NCBI GenBank assembly: GCA_916610825.1
Contig: OU744452.1
Location: 14,798,110-14,862,109 of the forward strand
Length of the DNA: 64,000 nt
Source of the DNA: Haliclystus octoradiatus
Taxonomy: Eukaryota > Cnidaria > Staurozoa > Stauromedusae > Haliclystidae
Direction of reading: 5' to 3'
Position numbers and translations under genes: made by a program. Of the stretch, positions 43,401-63,915 are shown in pieces. How positions within the stretch are numbered: position 1 is the first letter of the stretch; every line of letters begins with the position of its first letter. The notes beneath the pieces were generated by a model. That model worked only from the letters and a program-made list of their open reading frames with translations. It was not told the DNA's origin and did not search any database.

Positions 43401-46400
43401 TATTAACGAAAAAATATACAGGAATACCTCATATAGTATTCATATAATACTTATACTCATATTCAGCTGCGGCAATTACATTTACCTGAATATGAGGTAC
43501 TCCTGTATAAGAGGTACTCCTGTATATTTTTTCGTTAATAGTTTATTTCTGCCTGATGATTGCTATAAAAGCATGAAACTTGTAACAAGTAACAGTATAA
43601 GAATGTGTGGTATCTGACTCCTTTCTATTTGTATTATTATTATTTACAGCTCTGCCATTTATGACATTGAGCACTATATTCTTTGCTATTAGATAACATC
43701 TAATAATAATATATATTATTATATATAATATATATTATTATATGTATCTGTAGCTATACCAATAGATAAAATGTAACTTACCTTTCGACAACCACCAAGC
43801 AATAGCTGTTTTAATGACTGTGCTTGTTTGCTTCTATTGTCATCCTTTAGACGTTGTAAAGGTTTACCTTCAACACCATCACAGAAACACAACGCTAATT
43901 TACTTAATTTAAGACAATGTTCAACAATTGCTTGTAAACTTTTATCAGTGATTGTTCGACAGCCACTGAAATCTATTTCCTTGATATCAGCACCCCGTAT
44001 CACCATCATCTGTAGAAATGAAAACTGATGATATATACTGTAAAGTAAATCATATACATATAGCAGATCTAGCAGCTCCTGAATGATTATGAACTGTCAC
44101 ATAATTCATCAGAGGGTCTATCCAAACTCTGAAAGTTCATGAACTTATTATTATGAACTGTTCCAATGGATATGATTTTGCAGAAGACAACATTTGTGTG
44201 CCTTCTTAAAACATTGCTTGAGCTCAAACTGTGAATAAGTTGAAGGTTGAAATTGAGGATACAGTAAAACATTTTTATGAACGTTCATGAAAAATTTCAC
44301 GAAAAACAGTCCTTTTTACATTCATGAAAATGAACAGTTCATGAACTCAGTTATATTTTTTGCAGGTGTAGACATGTTTATATGCAACGAGACAACGAGA
44401 AGATTTGAAGTATGTGTCTTTATATAAATGGATAAAATGATACTGGATTGACAAAAAGCACTTTACAATATACAATTAGGCACTTCGAACAGAAAGTTAA
44501 GGAATACATTTTTACTAATGATCTTTCTAGTTATCGGAAATTTTGCCCAAGTATTCTTCACTACTTCATCTAAATCGATCTGGTCAGTCAATTCCTTCTC
44601 GTAAGAAAAAGCTTTATAACAGTTTTCAGGCGGTCCTGTTTTATTGTGCTCCGCATCAATGTCTTTATTAATTTGAGCATTGAGAAGCTCCGCATATTTG
44701 ACGCTGCTGTGATTGGGGCTGATAAGATTAGGCGCATGCACTTTTCTGCTAAAGGGAATAGACTTTTGAATTTTCTGCAGTGGTCAGATACTGTACGCAG
44801 TGCTGCTCCAATCTTGCCGTTGATACTGCTATGGCCTCCCCTGATATGATTAAATATGCATATAGTAACATCGAGTGTTTCCAGGGCATCGATGATGTTA
44901 AGATCGAATGCCTACACTTCCTTTGTCAAGATCTTTGTCGTTGGCATGACGTTTTTCATGAACATGAGGAAAGCAATAAATTCAAAAGATTTGTCCATTC
45001 TGAAATATTTCTAGTTTTTGCTTGCGTCTTTCTATCATCAACACTTGTTTGACTTTCAAGAGCAGTTACTATTCCATCAAAACTAGCCCAAACTGCATGA
45101 ATAGAACCAGCCCATCCAATCCAACCGGTTGCTGATAAATTTTTCAGCTCACGCGCACCGGTAATATCCTGATCTTTTATATGTTGTTGAAATGCTATGT
45201 ACCTCTTCGTACTTGATGCGAACAATACATGCATATATTTTTTTGAATGAATAACTTCAAATGTTAAAATATTTGTTAATTTTCGTTAATTATGATTTAT
45301 GAAATATTTAATAAAATTTGGATGAAATATGCGGACCACCTCAAAATGTTCACTCTACTGTTTAGAGTCATCATTTCAGCAAAGAGACAAATGAAAACAT
45401 TTATTGAATTAGACTTGTGGCTGAATTGTTTTCAACTTAGGATAACCCCCGTGAAAACAGTCCATAAATGTGAAATTACCAAATATTCACAAACTGTTTA
45501 TGAAGTATTTATGAGCTATTAAAGAAAAGTTTCTGAACAACTCATGAAAACAGTTCACGGAAAGTCCCTGCAAATTGGGCAATTACCATTCATAACTTTA
45601 TGAACTTAACAAATCTCGTGGAATATAGTCAATCTCCATCTGAACTCAATAGCAAGTTCCTAGTTAGGGCAGGTTTTCATAAACAATTACATTTGCTTTA
45701 TTACGTACCTCTTTGACAGATTTATCAGTTACTGCTGTTATACCACATAGTCCAAGTACTTCTAGGTTGATACAATGATGACATAACTCGTAAAGGTACT
45801 GCTCCGACACTTGAATACCACGTATGACAACTTTGACAAGACTCAATGGAAATAGACTAGCATTCGGATATGGTGGACCAGTGCAGAATGTGTTGATATA
45901 TGAAAAGTCAACTGCACGAAGCGGTAACCTTTCACAAAGCTGAAAAGGAAACATAAAATCATTCAACAATAAGATAGCTCAGAGTTTTTCTGCGGTATTG
46001 TCTTTTATTGAAAATTAGGGGTGAGACGATAGCGAAATTTACCAATGTTTGACGACGATGAGTTGATTGCCGGTTAGTCATAACAATCAACCGATTAATC
46101 GATTTTTCCGATTAGGTAGTAAACAAAACAGAGCGACGAATGTTTTGAATTACAAAACGATGTAAACAAAACAGAGCGACTGTATACAGAGTAGAAACAA
46201 CTTTTGAATAAATCAACTTTTCAAAACATTTAATAAATGAATTTTCGAATAAGAAATCTTTATATAATTTCATTGTTTAAAACAATCGGTTCAAGGATTG
46301 ACAAATTGATTGAACTATCGATGTCAACTATTCTCCGATTAGTAAAGTTTAATGCGGATGATCGGTACAAGATGATCGGCAGAACCAATTATTTTCAGAA

Positions 46401-49400
46401 CAATCGTCTCAAAGTCGTTCGTAGTAAAAACCGGGCTATAAAATCTGCATATACTTTCAGGTGGAATAAACTTCTTTCAGAACCTGGTATAAAGTCCATT
46501 TCAGTCTATTCTGCCCGTTTTAGCAATTTACTGTATTTGTGATAAATTATAAATTAACTCATTGCTAGTATTGTTGCTAGAAGTTAAAATATGTCCTACT
46601 TACAGCATTGATTCCACCTTTTGTTACTCGATTGCATCCAAACAATTTGATTCTGTAACAAACATTATAAAAAGCAGTTCGTTACACAAGTGTGAAAACA
46701 GTCCATGAACGTAAAATGGTTCAATTTTCAGAAAAAGGTTCACAAACAACAGACCATCCAATGCTGATAAATGATTCACTAACTCTGCACAAGATGTTCA
46801 TAAACAGGTCCTGAGTGTCCATAAACAGTCCATAAACAATTCATTAACTTGGATAAATAATTTTGTATGGGTACTCAATACGTATAAATTAAAAGTTTCT
46901 TCTAAAAACATTTTAGAATGAAAAATAGCGACAAAGTCTAACAATTAATCTCTCTTTATAAACAATAGCGATAGAATGTTAAATTTATATCCTAGCCCAT
47001 CTTACTTATATATCTATCTTTTCATTTGATAAAATATTTCTTTTTAACCTTGATAATAACAACAGCAATGTTGAAATGTCAGAATAAATTCAATTGTGAT
47101 TTTTTGTCGATATATTCCATACTAAAATGTATTCAATTTGAGATAGGGTAATGGAAAAAAATGAGCTACCTGTTAAACAGCTAGGCGATCGTCATACATC
47201 TAGACATATATTCTCCCATTTCTGCACAATTATTGATCACTAATAACAGTTATTGATCACTAGCAGCATCAATCTTAGATGATAACGACTGAGGTCATCC
47301 AACCTTGATATTCATCGATCTTTAGATATCAATAATCGTTTTAGTTAATGGTTGACAGATGAACTTCGAAACAAATAATTATAACATGAATTTGACTGTA
47401 TTTTAATGTATCAAGAACGCAATTATGTATCGCGTCTGTTTCCATAAAAGTGATCAATATAGCTTTGGAAATTTTTTTTGTTTCACCAATCAACTCAAAT
47501 TAATTGAAAGCTATGTTAACATGTTGGTCAATGACTAGGGTTCGACAAAAGTGGGCATCCTTGAATCCTAGATTCCGAAAGGCTAGAGCAAATTCAGAAA
47601 AAAAAAGATATTTGTAAGAGTTATTGGTCAAACATCAATAAAAAATCCAGAAGAAAATGCTGAACTGTTTCTAGGATTCCAGAAGGCTGAACATTTCGTT
47701 AGACAGACCCTGTAAATGACTACACAGGGGGATATCAATAGAAAACTATTGTTTACTTACTGTCGCAAATTTGAGCAATATTCTGCAACTCCATATAAAG
47801 CCGAATCCGTAAGAATATTGACATCAGAAAGTTTCAATATTTCCTAAATATATAATGCATATATCCCACATTAATCACACGTCTTAGGCTATATTATTAT
47901 AATGAAATTGATTCGATCAAACTCAGTTGGCATAGAAACATCAGAAATCAATTTTTAGTTTGCGTAATTTACGTGACATTGTGCTGCTGTTGTCATTCCA
48001 TGCTGTTTTGTCAATTTGTAATCGAAACATGCGTAAGGTAATGGGCAGAGCATATGATCATCATCAACATTCAACAGGAGTTCTTTTGATACAGAAATGT
48101 TGAATTGATTTGAGCAAGCATGATGTCAACGCATTTATTGTTCAGCATTAAAATGAAAGCAGATAACACGCCACCACAGAGACTATTTTTGGCTTTTGCC
48201 ATCCAGCGTGGTACAAACAGACATTTTTCATTAAGTTAACTGGTTTGATTTATCCATGATTTATCCAACAAAATAAAAGTAGTTGGTTTGAAACAATATT
48301 AAGTAGGCCTAATCATTGTTGTATTGAAAATAGATAGTTAAAATTCATTTTATTATTTAGATCTGTCAAGAAGATGTAGTTTTAAACAATAATTTTGTTC
48401 AAACGAATGTTTCCGTGACATTGTATTTTCAGAGAAGAATTTCCGCTACACAACGCAACTATTTGCTTCCTGCTTGCTTACTTATTACTTGCTTGTATCT
48501 TTTTTCTTCAAGTTAGTTTTCAATTAAATATGTATATGAAAGGATCCCCTATCTTTTTGTACATTTAATTTTTAAAACTGTTACGTATGATTTTTATTTT
48601 GCCCTCTAAATTGGCAGTCTTTTGAAATTGCAACATTGTGATTGGAAATTTGACATTCTCTGTGTATTTCTGTTACAATGTAAATCTTTTAAAAGAAATT
48701 TTAATTTTAGTCATTTTAAAAATTTTAATAAAATCTCTTTAAATCTTTCAATTTGAAAAACAAATGATATTTAACTAGATGTTAATTTGATAGGTTGTAG
48801 GTTATTGAAATCCTCACAATGAATATTTATTTTTGAGAAATAGTAGTGTGACACTGACTAATTAGATTAAAGCAAAAACAATCTTTGAATCGTATTACCC
48901 AGATTATGGAATTGCCCTTATAACATGTCCATGAATTGTTCACAAACTTCTTGAACCGTTCATGGACAGTTTCAAGAAGTTCATGAACAGCTCATGAACG
49001 TAGCACATTTTCTTGCAAGGGTAGGCCCTATAGATATGTTTATTTACAATCCTGAAACAGGTCTATCAATTAGTATTTCCTTGAAATACTTACAAGTTTA
49101 CAATGTAATTGCCTTGCAATGTCACATACAGCATCGTCGTTAACTTTGAAACATCGAGATAAGTTCAAGACATTGATACAACTTGAAGATCGTGTCAATA
49201 CAGCAACATCAGCACCGTCCAAATTATCATTACCTTTCAGATTAAGAACTGTCAAGTTGGGTAGGAAGACATCCCTTAAACTATGGCCACGGAATTGCGG
49301 AATTCTTCTGATTGACAAGAATTTTAAATTTCGTTGTGACTTACAGATTGTTGTAATACCATTATCTAAAAGACAGCATCCCATAAACTTGAAAAACTTG

Positions 49401-50949
49401 TCCGCAATCGCAATTTATGGATTAAGAACATTATTTTCGGCTATAAAGTCTCAACACAGCTCGAAGTCCATGATGACACTGAAAAATTTCAACGCAAAGA
49501 TTCTGTAGTTGTACAGTAGTTGACTAATTAGGTCTAAGTGTGTTAACGTATGTGCTATGTGATCTTGAGATCAGGTAGTGATGTGTGATTTGTTTGTTTA
49601 AAGATATTGCGTGTTGTCCCTTCCTGTGATCGTAGCCATGATGTAATATAAACTTGTAAAGTCTGCCAGCTGACTGCGGTACGGCAGGTCAGCGGTGTTT
49701 GTATATAAAAACAGAGTTTGAAGTTGTGTTAAGAGACTCGCGTTTAGAGTTGGTTGAGGGACCAGTGACAAGATAATTACTTGAATCAATTACTGTGCCG
49801 TTTATGTCTCCCTCACATCGACCATAATCTTACAGATTCAAAACACGTTTTCTGTCAAAGGGTGTTCAAATACGTTGTAACAAGCAGTTAGGTACGACAC
49901 ATCCCCCTTTCTTTTACGCTTTAAATTGAAGCAACGCATGCGTATTATGAACGATACGTAACTTGGAAACATTGTTAAAACAAAAATAATGATAATAAAT
50001 TAATATTAACTACGACGATACCAGGACTCGAACCTGAATACGCCGCACGCTTGACCGATGAAAACTTATTAGACAAAAAAGTATACAAACTCGACAGGGT
50101 TGTATCATATGACTTTACCCAATAAGACACTAACGGGTTTCGAGCATCGTGATGGCTGACTGTGATATAATCTCGAGTCTCGTGATATAGTCTCAAGTCT
50201 TGTGATGATCTGCTGTGAACTACTGTTGAGTTGTGATAGTTTTCCCATGGCGACGTGTGGTACCTATCCACTTGTCACATGTTGTTACGTTTTAGCAAGG
50301 CCTGTCACTAATCGAGGTGATGCCTGATGTGTTGTGTGTACGCAGAACATTTGGTGTATGCTTATACTACAGATTACAGACCTCAAGCTGCGACATCCGA
50401 TTGCCACCCTTTTTTCAAAAAATTGTTACAATAATACAACTCCTAAAATTCCATGTAACTTTTAGCATTTCTAATCTCCACAAACTGATCTGTTCAGATA
50501 TAAAGGGAAGGTGCACATCTTACAAATATATATGTAGGCCTATCCTATAGTTATATTAATAAAATAGAATAGATAATGATATGCGCAGACAATCAAATGA
50601 AACAATAACGATGGTTCAATGTTATGATATTATACACACCAGTTACTGCCTTGCAAGCAACTATCTTGAGTGATTCTAGTTGGTTGACAGAACAGCTAAG
50701 TCTTTTAAGAAATGAATCATTTACTTGAGTGCAGAATGAAAAGTTAACTGTTCTAAGCAGATTTGAGAATAGATGGGTATCAATGTCATTTAATATTGTA
50801 TCATATAATTGATGATGGCCAGCCATGCGTTCTAATAAAATCTCTTTATGTTCAGATGTTAGAACATCTCTAACTTTGGTTGAACTACAGCAAAGAGGAA
50901 ACTGCCTTGAGATTTGTGCTAAGCAGCAGTCTTCCAGTGATTTCACCAT
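40305..50949 (-). CDS. AMN1/FBXL-type leucine-rich-repeat protein gene, multi-exon
   Basis: Exons recognised on the minus strand: 50640-50949, 49094-49396, 47761-47843, 46604-46652, 45709-45939, 43782-44009, 42203-42358, 41547-41732 and 40305-40430 (TAA 40305-40307). All but the first junction join in frame at GT..AG sites. The first exon ends in phase 1 and the second starts in phase 0, so a small exon between them is missing from my model. The product is a run of cysteine-containing LRRs (pattern LxxLxLxxCxxITDxxL), as in AMN1 and F-box LRR proteins, which bind substrates for ubiquitin ligases. No convincing F-box is seen in the N-terminal exon. A neighbour-free, intron-rich layout; divergent from the SLC24 gene. 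Confidence 0.8.
41424..41473. repeat. 25-bp tandem duplication
   Basis: TTTATAAGGCCCCCGTTAAA plus GCCCC occurs twice in direct succession (41424-41448, 41449-41473), followed by a partial third unit. Confidence 0.9.
41547..41732 (-). CDS. LRR gene, exon 41547-41732
   Basis: 62 codons: ITDAGVCELANRFPLRILVL, LTSLYISGCAQITKPAVNYL. Acceptor GTATAG, donor GTATAT. Confidence 0.8.
41873..42194. mobile_element. MITE with ~45-bp inverted ends in an LRR gene intron
   Basis: The left end ATATTTACGCAAATCTACAA and the right end GTAGATTTGCGAATATAAAT are inverted, extending through TCCCATAGAAAA and TTTTCTATGGGA. The interior is AT-rich and non-coding. The right end reaches the splice donor of exon 42203-42358. 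Confidence 0.7.
42203..42358 (-). CDS. LRR gene, exon 42203-42358
   Basis: 52 codons: LPSCANLETLKIAGINTAGD, LTKLTLVNLKGCVR. Acceptor TTTAG, donor GTAATT. The donor lies about 3 bases from the end of a MITE (41873-42194). Confidence 0.8.
42528..42570 (-). ncRNA. Type I hammerhead ribozyme motif 1 (minus)
   Basis: On the minus strand: stem I CTGT, core CTGAAGA, stem II CGCA/TGCG, core GAAA, stem III ACT/AGT with a 2-base loop, then A as cleavage-site base (position 42532) and ACAG closing stem I. The CUGANGA and GAAA boxes are intact. The 10.1-11.1 pair is U-U and not the usual G-C. This strand is transcribed as part of the LRR gene intron. Confidence 0.75.
42695..42737 (+). ncRNA. Hammerhead motif 1 (plus), mutated
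   Basis: Partner of the previous motif with CTTAAGA in place of CTGAAGA. The invariant G5 is lost, so it should be inactive. Stem I is also weakened (CTGT against ACAT). Confidence 0.6.
42828..42867 (-). ncRNA. Type I hammerhead ribozyme motif 2 (minus)
   Basis: Stem I CCGT/ACGG, core CTGAGGA, stem II GCG/CGC, core GAAA, stem III ACT[TCG]AGT, cleavage base A at 42832. Lies in sense with the LRR pre-mRNA. Confidence 0.8.
42896..42935 (+). ncRNA. Type I hammerhead ribozyme motif 2 (plus), best match
   Basis: Forty bases: stem I CCGT (42896-42899), CTGAGGA (42900-42906), stem II GCGC-TACA-GCGC (42907-42918), GAAA (42919-42922), stem III ACT[TCA]AGT, cleavage after A42931, then ACGG (42932-42935) pairing with CCGT. 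All invariant core bases and the G10.1-C11.1 pair are present. The 3-bp stem III is typical of the minimal hammerheads known in Penelope-like retroelements. Confidence 0.85.
43010..43045. repeat. AT dinucleotide run
   Basis: (AT)n between palindromes 2 and 3. Confidence 0.9.
43087..43126 (-). ncRNA. Type I hammerhead ribozyme motif 3 (minus)
   Basis: Mirror of the plus motif 3: TTGC, CTGATGA, stem II CGC/GCG with CTTG loop, GAAA, ACT[AAT]AGT, cleavage base A at 43091, GCAA. In sense with the LRR pre-mRNA. Confidence 0.75.
43142..43181 (+). ncRNA. Type I hammerhead ribozyme motif 3 (plus)
   Basis: Stem I TTGC (43142-43145) with GCAA (43178-43181), CTGATGA (43146-43152), stem II TCGCCTTGGCGT, GAAA (43165-43168), stem III ACT[AAT]AGT, cleavage after A43177. 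U-U at the 10.1-11.1 position, otherwise intact. Confidence 0.75.
43350..43392 (-). ncRNA. Hammerhead motif 4 (minus), mutated
   Basis: The core box is CCGATGA in place of CTGATGA, and stem I is weak (CTGT against ACAA). Probably inactive. Confidence 0.55.
43549..43595 (+). ncRNA. Type I hammerhead ribozyme motif 4 (plus)
   Basis: Core CTGATGA (43553-43559), stem II TGC/GCA, GAAA (43575-43578), stem III ACTT/AAGT, cleavage after A43591. The first stem I pair is C-A, then CTG pairs with CAG. Confidence 0.65.
43782..44009 (-). CDS. LRR gene, exon 43782-44009
   Basis: 76 codons, MMVIRGADIKEIDFSGCRTI, LSKLALCFCDGVEGKPLQRL, LKQLLLGGCRK. Flanked by CTACAG and GTAAGT. The intron that follows it in the transcript holds the hammerhead palindromes. 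Confidence 0.8.
44085..44360. repeat. TTCATGAA-rich dispersed repeat, copy 2
   Basis: TTCATGAA or one-base variants at 44139, 44284, 44320 and 44338; ends GAACTCAGTTATATTTTTTG. In an LRR gene intron. Confidence 0.5.
44463..45234 (-). pseudogene. hAT-type transposase fossil (ZMYM/TTF-like, DUF4371 class)
   Basis: On the minus strand the reading has LFASSTKRYIAFQQHIKD, LKNLSATGWIGWAGSIHAVW and FDGIVTALESQTSVDDRK. After frame changes it continues FNHIRGGHSSINGKIGAAL and YAELLNAQINKDIDAEHNKT. The order matches the central part of hAT-derived ZMYM-type transposases. Ends and the zinc-finger N-terminus are missing. It lies in an LRR gene intron, same strand. Confidence 0.6.
45449..45620. repeat. 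TTCATGAA-type dispersed repeat, copy 3
   Basis: Begins CGTGAAAACAGTCCATAAAT and ends TATGAACTTAACAAATC. The start matches that of the copy at 46693. Confidence 0.5.
45709..45939 (-). CDS. LRR gene, exon 45709-45939
   Basis: 77 codons, with LCERLPLRAVDFSYINTF and LEVLGLCGITAVTDKSVKE, flanked by TTTTCAG and GTACGT. Confidence 0.75.
46604..46652 (-). CDS. LRR gene, 49-nt micro-exon
   Basis: Completes the split codon and reads IKLFGCNRVTKGGINA. Acceptor TTACAG, donor GTAAGT. The join gives LRQIKLFGCNRVT, a normal LRR. Confidence 0.75.
46693..46865. repeat. TTCATGAA-type dispersed repeat, copy 4
   Basis: Begins GTGAAAACAGTCCATGAACG. Contains GTCCATAAACAGTCCATAAA near its end. Confidence 0.5.
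46870..47755. other. LRR gene intron, no recognised element
   Basis: AT-rich; only short runs such as TTATTGATCACTA repeated twice near 47230-47262. Confidence 0.4.
47761..47843 (-). CDS. LRR gene, small exon
   Basis: 83 nt: ILKLSDVNILTDSALYGV, then AEYCSNLRQ, ending in a split CA|A codon. Acceptor TATTTAG, donor GTAAGT. Too short to stand out as an ORF. Confidence 0.75.
48920..49015. repeat. TTCATGAA-type dispersed repeat, copy 5
   Basis: GTCCATGAATTGTTCACAAA, GTTCATGGACAG and GTTCATGAACAGCTCATGAA. It ends TTTTCTTGCAAGGGTAGGCC, similar to the end of copy 1. Confidence 0.5.
49094..49396 (-). CDS. LRR gene, exon with three repeats
   Basis: Reads FFKFMGCCLLDNGITTICK, LKFLSIRRIPQFRGHSL, LTVLNLKGNDNLDGADVAVL and INVLNLSRCFKVNDDAVCDI. 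It ends at GTAAGT (49088-49093). The acceptor (ACAAG) is the best fit in frame but weak. Confidence 0.75.
49500..50600. other. LRR gene intron with a possible tRNA-like relic
   Basis: A missing LRR exon should lie here. GGTTCGAGTCC (minus strand, about 50026-50036) is a good box B, but box A is weak and about 100 bases away. A SINE or tRNA pseudogene relic is possible. Confidence 0.3.
50640..50949 (-). CDS. LRR gene, exon 1 (N-terminus)
   Basis: Starts MVKSLEDCCLAQISRQFPLC; an in-frame stop lies 33 bases upstream. An LRR follows: LLRTVNFSFCTQVNDSFLKR and LESLKIVACKAVT. The donor is G|GTGTGT. The helical N-terminal part (ERMAGHHQLYDTILNDIDTH) is not a recognisable F-box. Confidence 0.75.
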
Positions 50950-51625
50950 AATAGCATGTAAAAATTCAAAAGTTAATTTCGTTTATAGATATGCGATAAA
51001 TTCATGGCACATTTAGTCTATAGACATTACCATACATGCCTTTGGTATTTTGAGGAAATGAAAATGAGCTACATTAAATTAAAAACATTGTGGTCTGAAT
51101 TTTCTATTTATGAGCTCTCAATCTATTTTTATATCGACAGCCTCTTTATCCAGAAAACACGAAAACAAAGCGAGGTAATATCGTGGAATGAAATCAAACA
51201 TGGCGTCTGTTGATGTTGACTCTAGCTTATCTGGTGACAGTATTCTTTGTTTAAACGCCAATACTTTCTCATTTTGGGAGAAATCTCTCTTCAAACTTAA
51301 TGATTATGCTACACTTGATACAGCATTCGAACATGGTTGAGTTTCGTCGTAAAGAAAATTCCAAAATTTGCGGCGAAGTTGATGTTTTTCGATCCAGAAT
51401 TCTTGTGGTCACGTTGAATTGCTATTGAGGTTTATTACGAATTGGTATTCTGGAAAGATTCGAAATTCGAACTAGCTCGATGTCGTAAATTCGAAAGAGA
51501 AGCTGTTAAATTTTTCGAAATGCAAATGATTCCGTCAAGTTATGAACTAAATCATCCTTACATAAAATGATTTGAATGGTTGTAATAAATTATATGACGA
51601 GTCCTTAAGTTGTTGGCTTGACAAT
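50950..51625. promoter_or_regulatory. Shared divergent promoter region of LRR and SLC24 genes
   Basis: The start codons of the two genes face away from each other across 676 bases, so the promoters must overlap or abut unless further upstream exons exist. No TATA box or defined motif could be assigned. Confidence 0.35.
51200..51340 (+). CDS. Possible short ORF in the divergent promoter region
   Basis: 46 residues starting MASVDVDSSLSGDSILCLNA in good start context (AACATGG). It lies between the divergent LRR and SLC24 starts. It could be an upstream exon, a microprotein or chance. Confidence 0.2.
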   Translation: MASVDVDSSLSGDSILCLNANTFSFWEKSLFKLNDYATLDTAFEHG

Positions 51626-62680
<11,055 letters not shown>

Positions 62681-63731
62681 TGAGTTGCAAATATTTAGTA
62701 AATTTAGTAAATTATATGGAATGGTTTAAAATATTCATATAAAATTGTAAATAATTATGAGAAAAATATATCAATGATGATATAGATATATGAAATTTAC
62801 ATTGAGTATGATGAGGTTTTGTAATTCTTGTTTTGAAAGAACGTTCGCCATGTAGAAAAACATTTTGGTGTTTCAAGATTGATATTGAACATGGTATTTT
62901 GGAAATTATTAATAACTTAGAGCCAATCCCATGCCAAACATTATGAAAATATGTGCACCGTAATTATCTTGTCAAGATTTAGTAGATCATCTTGAAACAC
63001 AAACATATTTTTTTATTTAATCGATTTTCAAAGTTTTTTAGCATATGATTCTCTCGTACTTGAGTAACTCATTTATATTACAAAACAAAAACGTTTACCT
63101 TCAAGAGCAGTTTTAGAGTTGAACTGATTCTTGTGGTTTGTGTGAAACACGTTTGACCCAGAGCATGCCCAGAGCCATTAATTTCAATTGTAAAATAGAT
63201 GGCTCTGGTTTGACCTCCTTATAAATACTGATGAAACAGCCTGGTACTAGTTCTGGTCCGCAGCATTGTAATCAAATCTATTTTTGGTATGAAAATGACG
63301 CAGAATTTTTCAATGTAATGTGTAAAGTCAATCCGGAATGAAAAATATTAAAATTGCTGCACCAGATCTAGTGCCAGGCTCTTTTTGCCCAAACGAAATG
63401 TATAGTACAATCTCTTTGCTTGGATTCTACCGTGTGCTTTCTGATGGAAGACGAAACAAGTAAGCTCTTCCAGCAGATAATTAGAATTTTTTTAAAAATA
63501 GCTTGAGCGTGACTGCTATTTGAAACTTCGAAACAACACAATTATTTTTGTTTTTTCTCCAATCAGAAAAAGTATCATTTTCATGCCAAAAATATTCATG
63601 ATCAAAAATCTAAAAATGACTACAAAAGATTTGAGTACCATGCTCTGGTCCGCATTTTCCCGTAATTTTTATCATTGGATTGGCTCGAAGTTAGACGAGA
63701 CGGATTGATTCTAGATCATTCCATTATATAC
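62681..63731. other. SLC24 3' flank, no gene recognised
   Basis: AT-rich. A small inverted repeat of GAGCCAT.AATTT and ATGGCTC lies around 63172-63205. No AATAAA was placed with confidence. Confidence 0.4.
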
Positions 63732-63915
63732 CTGGCCAATTGAAAAGGTCACGCCTATGCTGGCTGACATCGCTACGACGTCCTACGGGTGACGCCTGTT
63801 CCACGTCCACGTCGTGTCTTTGATGCGAATGTGAGATAAAACAATACAAAAAGAAAATACACAACAAAAACGCAATAAAGAGTGCAATGTAACTGCTTTG
63901 TTTCTTATCTGTCAA
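63732..63915 (-). CDS. Possible first exon of a type II membrane protein
   Basis: MTDKKQSSYIALFIAFLLCI, FFLYCFISHSHQRHDVDVEQ, then an Arg-rich stem. It ends in a possible donor CCAG|GTATAT at 63726-63731. A short charged head plus one span suits a Golgi glycosyl- or sulfotransferase, but no catalytic exon was found downstream on the minus strand. Confidence 0.3.

Larger units (their letters stand above)
43311..43630. repeat. Hammerhead palindrome 4
   Basis: Arms about 43311-43433 and 43488-43630 with several mismatches and a partial repeat of GAGGTACTCCTGTAT in the right arm. The outer flank of the left arm (43288-43343) is also an inverted copy of the right flank of palindrome 2 (about 42965-43020). 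Palindrome 3 is therefore nested between two halves of a larger inverted structure. Confidence 0.8.

Noticed and set aside
49119-49508. 129-codon plus-strand ORF
   Set aside because: It is the antisense shadow of the LRR exon 49094-49396.
50012-50130. tRNA gene with an intron on the minus strand
   Set aside because: Only box B is convincing; acceptor and D arms do not pair.
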